A stretch of DNA of 64,000 nucleotides from Gemmobacter lutimaris (GTDB taxonomy: Bacteria; Pseudomonadota; Alphaproteobacteria; Rhodobacterales; Rhodobacteraceae): contig NZ_QXXQ01000001.1 of NCBI RefSeq assembly GCF_003570715.1, forward strand, positions 1-64,000, written 5' to 3'. This document shows positions 23,721 through 34,862 of this stretch, piece by piece. The notes beneath the pieces were generated by a model that was given only the letters and a program-made list of their open reading frames with translations, had not been told where the DNA came from and searched no databases. The first letter of the stretch is position 1. The number at the start of each line of letters is the position of its first letter. Both the position numbers and the translations under genes were made by a program.

Positions 23721-25751
23721 ATGAGTGACGACGCGCTGGTAATCTTTACCCCCTCGGGCAAGCGGGGCCGTTTCCCGCTGGGCACGCCGGTCCTTCAGGC
23801 CGCACGGTCGCTGGGCGTGGACCTCGACAGCGTCTGCGGCGGCCGCGGCATCTGTTCCAAATGCCAGATCACGCCGGGCTATGGCGAGTTCCCCAAATTC
23901 GGCATCCATGTCGATGACGAGGCGCTGAGCGAGTGGAACAGCGTCGAGGAACGCTACAAATCCAAGCGCGGCATGATCGACGGGCGGCGGCTGGGCTGTC
24001 AAGCAAAGGTCATGGGCAATGTGGTGATCGACGTGCCCCCGGAAAGCCAGGTGCACAAGCAGGTCATCCGCAAATCCGCCACCGCGCGCGAGATCACCAT
24101 GGACCCGGCGACCCGCCTTCTGTTCATCGAGGTGGCCGAGCCCGACATGCACGAACCCACCGGCGATTTCGAACGTGTGCAGCGCGCGCTGGCCGAACAA
24201 TGGCAGGTCGATGCCGTGGTGGCCGATCTGGCGGTGTTGCGCCGGTTGCAGCCCGTGCTGCGCAAGGGGGAATGGAAGATCACCGTCGCCCTGCACCGCG
24301 GCAACCACGATACCGCGCATCGCATTCTGGACCTCTGGCCGGGTTACCATGACGGCGGTCTTTACGGGCTTGCCATCGACCTCGGCTCGACCACCATCGC
24401 GGCGCATCTGTGCGACCTGCGCGACGGGCATGTGCTGGCCTCTTCCGGCGTGATGAACCCGCAGATCCGCTTCGGCGAGGATCTGATGAGCCGCGTTTCC
24501 TATGCCATGATGAACCCCGGCGGCGATCAGGAGATGACGGCGGCGGTGCGCACCTCGATCAACGGGCTGGTGCAGGCCATCGCCACCGAAGCGGGCGTCG
24601 ATCCGGCATCGATCTACGAAGTGGTCTTTGTCTGCAACCCGGTGATGCACCACTTACTTCTGGGTATCGACCCGGTGGAGCTGGGTCAGGCGCCCTTCGC
24701 GCTGGCGACCTCGGGCAGCCTTGCCCTGCCCGCCCGCGAGATGGAGCTGACAGCGGTGAACAGCGCGGCGCAGGTCTATGTGCTGCCCTGCATCGCGGGC
24801 CATGTCGGCGCCGATGCGGCGGCGGTGGCACTGGCCGAGGCGCCCGACAAATCCGAGGATATGGTGCTGATCGTGGATGTCGGCACCAATGCGGAAATTC
24901 TGCTGGGCAACAAGGAGCGGGTGCTGGCCTGTTCCTCGCCCACCGGCCCGGCGTTTGAGGGTGCGCAGATCTCCAGCGGTCAACGCGCCGCCCCCGGTGC
25001 CATCGAGCGGGTAGAGATCAACGTGGCCACCAAGGAGCCGCGTTTCCGTGTGATCGGCAGCGACCTATGGTCGGATGATCCGGGCTTTGCCGAGGCAACC
25101 GCAAACAGTGGTATCACCGGCATCTGCGGTTCGGGCATCATCGAAGCGGTGGCCGAGATGCGTCTGGCGGGGATTCTGGATGGCTCGGGCCTGATCGGAT
25201 CGGCCGAACAGGTCGGCACCGAGCGCTGCCGCCCCGAGGGGCGAACGAATTCTTACCTGATGTTTGACGGCAGCGCGACGGGCGGCCCGGTCATTACGGT
25301 CACACAGGGCGACATCCGCGCCATTCAGCTGGCGAAATCGGCGCTTTATGCGGGCGCGCGCTTGTTGATGGATGAAATGAACATCGATCATGTGGATCGT
25401 GTGGTGCTGGCCGGGGCCTTCGGTGCCCATATCAGCCCGAAACACGCGATGATCCTTGGCATGATCCCTGATGCGCCGCTGGACAAGGTGGCCAGCGCGG
25501 GCAATGCGGCGGGCACCGGCGCGCGGATCGCGCTGTGTAACCGCGCCGCCCGCGATGCGATCGAGGCGACGGTGCACGAGATCCACAAGGTCGAGACCGC
25601 CATCGAGCCGCGCTTTCAGGAGCATTTCGTGAATGCGAGCGCCATTCCCAACGCAGTCGATCCCTTCCCGCATCTGGCCGCCATCGCGCCCCTGCCGGAT
25701 GTCAGCTACAACACTGCCGGTTCGGAAGGCCGTCGCCGTCGCAGAGGATGA
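23721..25751 (+). CDS. ASKHA corrinoid-activation protein (2Fe-2S, DUF4445)
   Basis: A 676-residue protein that likely reactivates oxidised cob(II)alamin to cob(I)alamin with ATP and reducing power, as in RamA and RACo proteins. The N-terminal ferredoxin-like domain has ligands C39, C45 and C48 (VCGGRGICSKCQ) plus C93. A middle domain precedes the actin-like ATPase part, which has AIDLGSTTIA near residue 218 and LIVDVGTNAEI near residue 383. The C-terminus is DUF4445 and ends in a basic GRRRRRG tail, like the Arg/Gly tail of the methyltransferase. In the split methionine synthase system of Rhodobacterales such a protein supplies the reactivation function. It directly follows the cupin gene. 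Confidence 0.9.
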   Translation: MSDDALVIFTPSGKRGRFPLGTPVLQAARSLGVDLDSVCGGRGICSKCQITPGYGEFPKFGIHVDDEALSEWNSVEERYKSKRGMIDGRRLGCQAKVMGNVVIDVPPESQVHKQVIRKSATAREITMDPATRLLFIEVAEPDMHEPTGDFERVQRALAEQWQVDAVVADLAVLRRLQPVLRKGEWKITVALHRGNHDTAHRILDLWPGYHDGGLYGLAIDLGSTTIAAHLCDLRDGHVLASSGVMNPQIRFGEDLMSRVSYAMMNPGGDQEMTAAVRTSINGLVQAIATEAGVDPASIYEVVFVCNPVMHHLLLGIDPVELGQAPFALATSGSLALPAREMELTAVNSAAQVYVLPCIAGHVGADAAAVALAEAPDKSEDMVLIVDVGTNAEILLGNKERVLACSSPTGPAFEGAQISSGQRAAPGAIERVEINVATKEPRFRVIGSDLWSDDPGFAEATANSGITGICGSGIIEAVAEMRLAGILDGSGLIGSAEQVGTERCRPEGRTNSYLMFDGSATGGPVITVTQGDIRAIQLAKSALYAGARLLMDEMNIDHVDRVVLAGAFGAHISPKHAMILGMIPDAPLDKVASAGNAAGTGARIALCNRAARDAIEATVHEIHKVETAIEPRFQEHFVNASAIPNAVDPFPHLAAIAPLPDVSYNTAGSEGRRRRRG

Positions 25752-25796
25752 CTTTCGCGGGGTTGACTTTGGCCGCCCGGCGCTAACTCATGCGGC

Positions 25797-26339
25797 ATGG
25801 ATGATCCGATAGCCGATCTGCTGACCCGATGCGCCGCGCAGGACCGCGCGGCGTTCCGGGCTTTATACTCAGCCACCAGCGCGAAACTTATGGGCGTTCT
25901 CCTGCGTATGTTGAAAGATCGGCAGGAAGCGGAGGAAGCCTTGCAAGAGGTCTATACCCGGATCTGGCTGCGCGCGCAGCGCTTCGACCCCGCACGGGGA
26001 CGCGGCATGACATGGGCTATTGCCGTCGCGCGGCATCTGGCCATCGACCGCCTGCGCGCCCGGCCCATCCAGACGGAAGAAGCGGAATACGACCAGATCG
26101 CCGACACCACGCCACGCGCCGAAAGCCGCCTGGTCGCGCTGGGCGAGGCGCGGCAGATCGTCCAGTGTTTTGATACGCTGGAACCGGCCCGCGCCGCGGC
26201 CCTGCGAGGCGCCTATCTGGACGGGCTGAGCTATGCAGATCTGGCAGACCGGCATGACGTGCCGCTGAATACCATGCGCACCTGGCTGCGGCGCGGGCTT
26301 GCCGCTCTGCGCGATTGCATGGAAGGTGTCCGGGCATGA
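25797..26339 (+). CDS. ECF-family sigma factor (SigK/RpoE-like)
   Basis: A 180-residue sigma-70 family protein with only regions 2 and 4. Region 2 is at about residues 20-90 (LMGVLLRMLKDRQEAEEALQEV and the TWAIAVARHLAIDRLR segment, cited by position). Region 4 is at about 120-175, with a helix-turn-helix ending in DVPLNTMRTWLRRGLAALR. Its stop overlaps the start of the RskA-like anti-sigma gene (ATGA), so the two are coupled. The ECF + RskA + fasciclin arrangement resembles mycobacterial sigK-rskA-mpt70/83, where the sigma factor drives the fasciclin genes. The upstream -35/-10 pair is not clear. Confidence 0.92.
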   Translation: MDDPIADLLTRCAAQDRAAFRALYSATSAKLMGVLLRMLKDRQEAEEALQEVYTRIWLRAQRFDPARGRGMTWAIAVARHLAIDRLRARPIQTEEAEYDQIADTTPRAESRLVALGEARQIVQCFDTLEPARAAALRGAYLDGLSYADLADRHDVPLNTMRTWLRRGLAALRDCMEGVRA

Positions 26340-26965
26340 ATGGCGAAGACAGGGACATCGCGGGCGAATATGTTCTGGGCACCCTGCCCCATGCCGAACG
26401 TCTGGCCTTTGCCGCCCGGCTGAAATCCGATCCTACCTTGCAGGTGCTGGTCGCGGAATGGGAAGACCGCCTTGCCGGGCTGAACGCGGAATATGCCGAA
26501 AGCCCGGCACCCGACCTGTTCCCCGCCATCGAGGCACGGCTGTTCCCCCGGCCCGCACAATCACGCTGGCAAGGCTGGTTAGGCGGGCTTGTCACGGCAG
26601 CCGCGGTGCTGCTGGGCGCGGTGGTGCTGCCGCCGCTGCTGGCGCCTGTCGCCCCGCCCGTCATCGCCGAACTCGGTGCGCCGGATGCGGGCCTGCGATT
26701 TGAAGCGCATTATGACGGGCGCGACCTGATCCTGCGCCGTGTCGCCGGAGCAGCACCCGCCGCCAGCCAGTCGCACGAACTTTGGATCATCGCGCCGGAT
26801 GCCGCACCCGTCTCGCTTGGCCTGATCGGGGCCGATCCGCTGCGCGTGGCCTATCCGGCACCACTGGCAGGCTGGACGCTGGCAGTCACGCTGGAACCGG
26901 CGGGCGGCGCACCGCAGGGCATCCCCACCGGACCCATCGTCGCGGCAGGCCAGATCACGCTTTGA
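26336..26965 (+). CDS. RskA-type membrane anti-sigma factor
   Basis: A 209-residue protein. The cytosolic N-terminus (DRDIAGEYVLGTLPHAERLAF, about residues 5-25) is the anti-sigma domain lacking a ZAS zinc motif. A single transmembrane helix lies at about residues 85-105 (LGGLVTAAAVLLGAVVLPPLL). The periplasmic C-terminus is an RskA domain with HELWIIAPDAAPVSLGLI at about residues 148-165. The start overlaps the sigma gene by four bases. Such proteins hold the sigma factor at the membrane until proteolysis releases it; the inducing signal here is unknown. The stop is 95 bases from the fasciclin gene, which has its own candidate promoter. Confidence 0.9.
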   Translation: MNGEDRDIAGEYVLGTLPHAERLAFAARLKSDPTLQVLVAEWEDRLAGLNAEYAESPAPDLFPAIEARLFPRPAQSRWQGWLGGLVTAAAVLLGAVVLPPLLAPVAPPVIAELGAPDAGLRFEAHYDGRDLILRRVAGAAPAASQSHELWIIAPDAAPVSLGLIGADPLRVAYPAPLAGWTLAVTLEPAGGAPQGIPTGPIVAAGQITL

Positions 26966-26982
26966 TCACAGACGCGTGAGGC

Positions 26983-27011
26983 TGAAACTCCGGCGCGAAT
27001 GGCTCCGTAAC
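26983..27011 (+). promoter_or_regulatory. Candidate ECF-type promoter of fasciclin gene
   Basis: TGAAAC (26983-26988) is separated by 17 bases from CGTAAC (27006-27011), about 50 bases before the fasciclin start. The AAC-type -35 and CGT-type -10 are in line with ECF sigma promoters, and the gene lies next to a sigma/anti-sigma pair. I did not find a matching copy upstream of the sigma gene, so the assignment is tentative. Confidence 0.35.
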
Positions 27012-27060
27012 TTCTGGCATCGGGCGGGACAGACCCGCTTCTGATCACAGGAGACGACAG

Positions 27061-27606
27061 ATGAAATCCATTCGTATTGCCGCCGCCATCCTTGCCCTGG
27101 GCACCGTTCCGGCCTTCGCAGAAAACCCCGAAGTGGGCGGCGCGCCGATGTATGAGACGAAGAACATCGTCGAGAATGCCGTGAACTCGGCCGATCACAC
27201 CACGCTGGTTGCCGCCGTGAAGGCTGCTGGCCTCGTGGAAACCCTGTCGGGCGCCGGTCCCTTCACCGTCTTCGCCCCGACCAATGCCGCCTTCGACAAG
27301 CTGCCCGCAGGCACGGTTGAAACGCTGCTGAAGCCCGAGAACAAGGATCAACTGACCAAGATCCTGACCTGCCATGTCGTCGCGGCCAATGCCATGTCGG
27401 ATGCCATCGTCAAGATGATCGCCGATGACAAGGGCATGCACCCGGTGAAAACCGTGGGCGGCTGCGAATTCACCGCAATGATGGATGGCGACAAGGTTCA
27501 GATCAAGGATGGTCAGGGCAATGTCGCGACCGTCACCATCGCCGATGTGAAGCAGTCGAACGGCGTGATCCATGTGATCGACACTGTCCTGCTGCCCGCG
27601 AGCTGA
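27061..27606 (+). CDS. Secreted fasciclin-domain protein
   Basis: A 181-residue protein. Residues 1-20 form a signal peptide ending AFA-EN. The single FAS1 domain (about 35-178) shows the typical H1 box (GPFTVFAPTNAAFDKLP at about residues 77-93) and the YH-like/H2 region ending GVIHVIDTVLLP. Two cysteines (LTCHV and GGCEF) may form a disulfide. FAS1 proteins mediate adhesion or matrix contacts, or bind ligands in the periplasm. An AGGAGA ribosome site precedes the start. Control by the preceding ECF sigma factor is suggested by the context. A stable terminator follows. Confidence 0.92.
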   Translation: MKSIRIAAAILALGTVPAFAENPEVGGAPMYETKNIVENAVNSADHTTLVAAVKAAGLVETLSGAGPFTVFAPTNAAFDKLPAGTVETLLKPENKDQLTKILTCHVVAANAMSDAIVKMIADDKGMHPVKTVGGCEFTAMMDGDKVQIKDGQGNVATVTIADVKQSNGVIHVIDTVLLPAS

Positions 27607-27644
27607 TCGAAAAACGGGTCGCGCCTCTCCCCCGGCCGTCCCGG

Positions 27645-27675
27645 CCCCGCTTGCCAAATGGCAGGCGGGGTTTTT
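27645..27675 (+). terminator. Rho-independent terminator of fasciclin gene
   Basis: CCCCGCTTGCC (27645-27655) pairs with GGCAGGCGGGG (27660-27670) around AAAT, then TTTTT. It ends the sigma-fasciclin unit before the VWA gene. Confidence 0.88.
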
Positions 27676-27708
27676 ATCATCCGGTCGAATTCATTGGATG
27701 GAGTTTTC

Positions 27709-29325
27709 ATGCGGACGGGTTTTCTGGCGCTGGTCTGCGCCACTTTCGCCTCGGGTGCCATGGCCGAGGAACGGTCGATCATCGTTCTGGACGGGTCCGG
27801 CTCGATGTGGGGGCAGATCGACGGGCGCCCCAAACTCGACATCGCGCGCGATGCGCTGGGCGAGGTTCTGGCGGGCATTCCTGCGGACACGTCGCTCGGG
27901 TTCATGGCCTATGGCCATCGTAACAAGGGCGATTGCAGTGATATTGAACTGATCGTGCCACCCGCCCCCGGCAGCGCCCCCGCGATTTCGGCTGCGGCTG
28001 CCAAGATGCGCTTTCTGGGCAAGACGCCGCTGTCCGAGGCCGTGCGTCGCGCCGCCGCCGAGATGCGCGCGACCGAGGACAAGGCAACCGTGATCCTGAT
28101 CACCGACGGGATCGAGACCTGCGCGGCCGATCCCTGTGCCGTCGCCACCGAGCTCGAATCTCAGGGTGTGGATTTCACCGCCCATGTCGTCGGCTTTGGC
28201 CTGACGAAAGAGGAAGGCCGACAAGTCGCCTGTCTGGCAGAAAATACCGGCGGCAAATATATCGAGGCGCAGGATGCAGGCAGCCTGGTCGAGGCATTGA
28301 AAACCACCGTTGCGACCGAGGCGAAGACGCCGCAACCGACGGAACCGCCGAAGCCCAAGGCCATGCCCGAGAATTTTGCGCCGCGTCTTCTGTTCACCGG
28401 AGGGACGCCGGTGCCAGAGGATGCGGGCAACAGTTGGGAACTCTTCGCCATCGGCGCCAATGGCCCTGCGACCGACAGCACCGCAGTCTTCTATGGCGCA
28501 CCCAAGGTGCAGGTCGAACCCGGCCGCTATCTGCTGGTTGCAAGGCTGGGACAGGCGCGCAGCGATATGGAGATCGAGATCGGCGCCACTGGTCTGGCAA
28601 CCCCTGAAATGGAAATCTCCGCCGCCTATGTCGAGATCGTGCCGCAAGCAGAACCGGGCGGTCCCGCCATTGAAGGGGCTCCGAGCGTGCTGACCGCGCC
28701 AACGGGCGACAGCGCGACGCTTTACGGTGCGGCGGGCGTCTGGATGCCCGCCGGCCCCATCGCGGTCGAGGTGACCGTCGGGACCGCCCGAGTGCAGACC
28801 GAAATCACCGCTGCACCGGGAGAACGGTTGCGCCGCGAGATCGTGGCAGCCGCGGGCACTGTGATCGTCGATGGCTTCCTCGCCCCCGGAAATGCGGGCA
28901 CCGGAACGCTGGTGGTCGAAATCTACGCCCGCACTCCAGACGGCACGCGCGGCGATCTGCTGGTCTACGGATATGGGCCGGAGCAGCGCTATGATCTGGC
29001 ACCCGGCCCCTATCTGGCGGTTGGTCGCATGCAATTCGCCGAAACCGAACAGCCGTTCGAGATAGTGACAGGTGAAACCCGCGACATCGACCTTGCGCTG
29101 AACGGTGGCACGGCCATCGCCACCGCAGAAGGCGCCGATCATATCGAGGTCTTCGCCCTGTCGGAAACCGACGAACCAACCTCGCTGGGCTATGAATATG
29201 GGGCGCGATACGAGGTCACGCTTTCCACCGGCCGCTACCGCATGATCGCGTATAGAGGTGACAAGCAATCCGCTGCCGACATTGACATAACGCCCGGCAG
29301 CACAGTCGAAATCAGCCTGCCCTGA
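27709..29325 (+). CDS. Secreted von Willebrand factor A-domain protein
   Basis: A 538-residue exported protein. The ATG at 27709 follows GGATGGAG, and the signal peptide is residues 1-19 (cut after AMA). The VWA domain spans about residues 20-195 with a complete MIDAS: DGSGSMWG at about 26-33, the threonine of FLGKTPLSEA and the aspartate of LITDGIETC. The rest is three or four beta-sandwich repeats, each with a PGRY/PGPY turn followed by a basic/acidic strand (for example VEPGRYLLVARLG and LAPGPYLAVGRMQF). A protein-protein interaction role at the envelope is likely. Four cysteines lie in the VWA domain. It has its own promoter region after the fasciclin terminator. Confidence 0.88.
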   Translation: MRTGFLALVCATFASGAMAEERSIIVLDGSGSMWGQIDGRPKLDIARDALGEVLAGIPADTSLGFMAYGHRNKGDCSDIELIVPPAPGSAPAISAAAAKMRFLGKTPLSEAVRRAAAEMRATEDKATVILITDGIETCAADPCAVATELESQGVDFTAHVVGFGLTKEEGRQVACLAENTGGKYIEAQDAGSLVEALKTTVATEAKTPQPTEPPKPKAMPENFAPRLLFTGGTPVPEDAGNSWELFAIGANGPATDSTAVFYGAPKVQVEPGRYLLVARLGQARSDMEIEIGATGLATPEMEISAAYVEIVPQAEPGGPAIEGAPSVLTAPTGDSATLYGAAGVWMPAGPIAVEVTVGTARVQTEITAAPGERLRREIVAAAGTVIVDGFLAPGNAGTGTLVVEIYARTPDGTRGDLLVYGYGPEQRYDLAPGPYLAVGRMQFAETEQPFEIVTGETRDIDLALNGGTAIATAEGADHIEVFALSETDEPTSLGYEYGARYEVTLSTGRYRMIAYRGDKQSAADIDITPGSTVEISLP

Positions 29326-29333
29326 CCAAATCA

Positions 29334-29357
29334 GCAGCCCCGACACGGGGCTGCCTT
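29334..29357 (+). terminator. Probable terminator of VWA gene
   Basis: GCAGCCCCG (29334-29342) pairs perfectly with CGGGGCTGC (29346-29354) around ACA, but only TT follows. The hairpin is strong and begins nine bases after the stop; the poor T-run lowers confidence. Confidence 0.55.
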
Positions 29358-29410
29358 CCCACCATTTGCCCTTGCACAGCCCCTGCCATTGGTCTATCTG
29401 ATGCCGGAAT

Positions 29411-29484
29411 GCGGGTGTAGCTCAATGGTAGAGCCGCAGCTTCCCAAGCTGATGACGAGGGTTCGATTCCCTTCACCCGCTCCA
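29411..29484 (+). tRNA. tRNA-Gly (CCC)
   Basis: Acceptor arms GCGGGTG (29411-29417) and CACCCGC (29474-29480) pair fully, and the CCA end is encoded (29482-29484). The D arm is GCTC..GAGC, the anticodon loop is TTCCCAA with anticodon CCC, and the T arm is AGGGTTCGATTCCCT. The layout matches E. coli glyU-type tRNA-Gly. No integrated element is seen at its 3' end. Confidence 0.97.
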
Positions 29485-29603
29485 ATCCCCCCGAACATGA
29501 CAAAAGCTGTTGGAAAGTTTCGCGAATCCGGGATTCCCGAAAGCGATGGGAACCGTATGGCGCTGGTGGCGTTATATTTGCGTCGCAACCGGGAGAGAGT
29601 GTC

Positions 29604-29720
29604 ATGACGCCAACACGGAACGCCACCGCGCAAAACAGTCCGGTGCCGCAGCCCCTGCCGTTTCTGATGATGGGGGCGCTGCTCGGGTTGATCAGCGGCT
29701 GGATCGCTCTGGCGATCTGA
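29604..29720 (+). CDS. Small membrane protein, 38 aa
   Basis: A short frame with ATG at 29604 and a GGGAGAG ribosome site. After a polar N-terminus of about 17 residues it encodes one hydrophobic helix (LPFLMMGALLGLISGWIALAI) that runs to the C-terminus. A TATATT-like box lies about 30 bases upstream. It ends three bases from the convergent CHAP gene. I recognise no family, but the ribosome site and helix make it a credible small membrane protein. Confidence 0.5.
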   Translation: MTPTRNATAQNSPVPQPLPFLMMGALLGLISGWIALAI

Positions 29721-29723
29721 CGT

Positions 29724-30326
29724 TCAGCGGTAGATGAAACCGTAAACCGGATTGACCCGGCCCAGCGTGCCGTTGGCACTTGCCACCCGCACCTGCGACC
29801 AGTCATTCTTAGCCGAAACATCAACGACAAGCGTATCCTGGGTGATGCGGTTGCGTTCCCAGTTCGCCTGATCAACCAGAACGGTGCGGCTGTCCACAAC
29901 ATTGGACACAACGGCGACATGGCCCATCGGCATCTTGCGGCTACCGCTGAAATTCATAACCGCACCGATACGGGGCTGAGAGCCGCGCTCGTATTTGCCT
30001 GCGGCCTGCTTCCACCAAGTGCGGGCATTGCCGCGAATCTCGATCCCTGTCACGGCGCGGGCGAAGGGCACGCACCAGATGCGGCCGCGCACCGGCTTCA
30101 GCGTTGCCTTGGCCACCGCCACCGCCGATTTCAGTTCAGCCCGAAGCTGATCCGTTTCTTTCGCGGCCTTGCGCAGCGCAGCGCGGCTTTGCGATTTCAG
30201 AGCGTTCGACGTGCTGACCCGGGCATTGCTTTCCCGGATGGCGGAATCCCGCCGTTCGGCATGGCTGGCAGTCGGGGGAACGATCAGGCTGAGGGCAAGA
30301 AGCGCGGCGCTAAGGGGGCGGATCAT
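29724..30326 (-). CDS. CHAP-domain cell-wall hydrolase-like protein
   Basis: A 200-residue exported protein with a signal peptide at residues 1-23 (cut after SHA). A helical, basic region covers about residues 25-75. The CHAP-type cysteine peptidase/amidase domain follows, with the nucleophile cysteine in RIWCVPFARAVTGIEIRGNA (about residue 84) and the histidine in MPMGHVAVVSNV (about residue 136). The last 40 residues (WERNRITQDTLVVDVSAKNDWSQV) agree with the CHAP family C-terminus. It would cut peptidoglycan peptides or act as a binding protein. It is transcribed alone, towards the small membrane protein gene. Confidence 0.88.
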   Translation of the reverse strand: MIRPLSAALLALSLIVPPTASHAERRDSAIRESNARVSTSNALKSQSRAALRKAAKETDQLRAELKSAVAVAKATLKPVRGRIWCVPFARAVTGIEIRGNARTWWKQAAGKYERGSQPRIGAVMNFSGSRKMPMGHVAVVSNVVDSRTVLVDQANWERNRITQDTLVVDVSAKNDWSQVRVASANGTLGRVNPVYGFIYR

Positions 30327-30510
30327 GGTCTACAGTCGTTGGTTTCGGTGCCTGACCCGTGTGGCACAGGCTGCTGCAATGCCGCAACTGCGAGGATTTG
30401 CGCTGAGCAGATATCCGCCTGTTGCGCCCCGGACAGCCGCCCCCGAAGCGGGCTTTCCTTTCCGCAAGGCAAAGGCTAGCACGACGGGGTAGATCCCACA
30501 GGAGGCACGC

Positions 30511-30864
30511 ATGAACACCGACATCAAACGCATCGGCACCGGCGCCCGGATGAGCGAAGGCGTCTGCTACAACGGAATCGTCTGGCTGGCCGGTCAGGTC
30601 GGCAACCCCGGCGACAGCGTGGCAGACCAGACCCGCACCTGCCTGGCCGAGGTGGACCGCATTCTGGCCGAGGCCGGCACTGACAAGACCCGTATCCTGT
30701 CCACCCAGATCTGGCTGGCCGACATGGCGGATTTCGCAGAAATGAACGCGGTCTGGGATAGCTGGGTGCCGCAGGGCCACACACCCGCCCGTGCGACGGG
30801 CGAGGCAAAGCTGGCCGCGCCGGAATATCGGGTCGAGGTCATCGTGACCGCCGCGCTGAAGTAA
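30511..30864 (+). CDS. RidA/YjgF/YER057c family protein
   Basis: A 117-residue protein of the RidA superfamily, trimeric enzymes that hydrolyse reactive enamine/imine intermediates from PLP enzymes. The ATG follows AGGAGG-like AGGAGGCACGC. The barrel core includes VWLAGQVG (about residues 28-35) and the C-terminal HTPARATGEAKLAAPEYRVEVIVTAAL region, in which the arginine of PAR corresponds to the catalytic arginine of RidA. It is short and lies alone, convergent with pgi. A non-RidA subgroup (Rid2-7) is possible because the region around the usual active-site cysteine/serine differs. Confidence 0.88.
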   Translation: MNTDIKRIGTGARMSEGVCYNGIVWLAGQVGNPGDSVADQTRTCLAEVDRILAEAGTDKTRILSTQIWLADMADFAEMNAVWDSWVPQGHTPARATGEAKLAAPEYRVEVIVTAALK

Positions 30865-30867
30865 TGG

Positions 30868-30891
30868 AAAGGGGGCCATCGGCCCCCTTTT

Positions 30892-30893
<2 letters not shown>
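30868..30893. terminator. Bidirectional terminator between ridA-like gene and pgi
   Basis: AAAGGGGGCC (30868-30877) pairs with GGCCCCCTTT (30881-30890) around ATC. T-runs exist in both directions, so it can end both convergent genes. Confidence 0.85.
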
Positions 30894-32496
<1,603 letters not shown>

Positions 32497-32526
32497 CAAT
32501 AGATCCTCTTGGCTGCATCCGCCGGG

Positions 32527-33194
32527 TCATTCGGCCCAATGGACGGTCGCATTCTTCAACACTGCCGCGACCGGAGCCTCAAGAGGCTCCAGCCCCTCGG
32601 CGCGTTCGATCGCAGCGCGCTTTTCCGCGCCTGTGATCAGGATGTGGATGTTCATCGCCCCTTCTAGCACAGGTGCTGTGAGGGTCATGCGCGACTCACC
32701 CGCCGCTTCAGCCCGCAGGGCCATCAGGATCGGTGCGTCGGGGGCCAGCGCTTCGGCCAGACGGTCCGCACCGGGGAACAGGCTGGCCGTGTGCATATCC
32801 GCCCCCATGCCCAACAGCAGAACCGAGATCGGCAGATGCGGCGCAAGCTGCGCCTCCAGATCGGCCAGCACATCCTCGGGCTGCGGCGCAGGTTGATAAA
32901 GCGGTACAAGATTGGCGTGCAAAGCCTTTCCACGCAACAACCTTTCCCGCAACAACCGCGTGTTCGAACGCGGGCTGTCCTCGGGCACCCAGCGTTCGTC
33001 ATTGAGAAAAACCGACACCTTGTCCCAATCCAGATCGACGCCCGACAGCGTGTCGAAAATCGGACCCGGTGTCGTGCCACCCGGCACGCAGAACGAAGCG
33101 CGGCCCTCGCGGCGCAGAAAATCCGCCAATTCGCCGGCCAGCTTGTCGGCCAGTGCAAGCATCATCAGCTCGCGGTCCGGGTATTCGACGAAAT

Positions 33195-33198
<4 letters not shown>
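32527..33198 (-). CDS. pgl: 6-phosphogluconolactonase
   Basis: A 223-residue lactonase of the DevB/NagB-like fold that hydrolyses 6-phosphogluconolactone to 6-phosphogluconate, step two of the Entner-Doudoroff and pentose phosphate pathways. Motifs are FCVPGGTTPGPIFDTL (about residues 36-51), VFLNDERWVPEDSPRSN (about 63-79) and LLLGMGADMHTASLFPG (about 127-143). Its start overlaps the zwf stop by four bases, so the two are translated together. All signature residues appear intact. Confidence 0.95.
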
Positions 33199-34649
<1,451 letters not shown>

Positions 34650-34690
34650 GGGCCTCTCCTCGCAGCTTTGCGGCAGTTGCACCGCAAGAA

Positions 34691-34704
34691 TGTTAGCGCT
34701 AACG
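34691..34704. promoter_or_regulatory. LacI-family-type operator upstream of zwf
   Basis: The perfect 12-base palindrome GTTAGCGCTAAC lies at 34692-34703, with the central CG dyad typical of LacI-family operators. Its place, 42-55 bases before the zwf start, suits repression or activation of zwf-pgl-pgi. The LacI-type regulator CceR controls Entner-Doudoroff genes in Rhodobacter sphaeroides and would be the expected ligand. The assignment rests on motif shape and context. Confidence 0.65.
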
Positions 34705-34862
34705 ATCCGCCTTTTAGCCGCTTCGTATCCACAAGTCTAGCACTCGCTGCGGGAAAGCGGAATGCTGTGACGGTGTAGAGCGCAGAACAAAAAACACAAT
34801 ACTGGCCGTAACTTGTTGATTCTTATGAACCGCTCGCAGTCCCACGGCGAGAAGTCACATGT

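Noticed and set aside
25764-25787. ECF promoter of the sigma gene (TGACTT ... CTAAC)
   Set aside because: The spacing of about 12 bases is too short, and it does not match the fasciclin promoter candidate.
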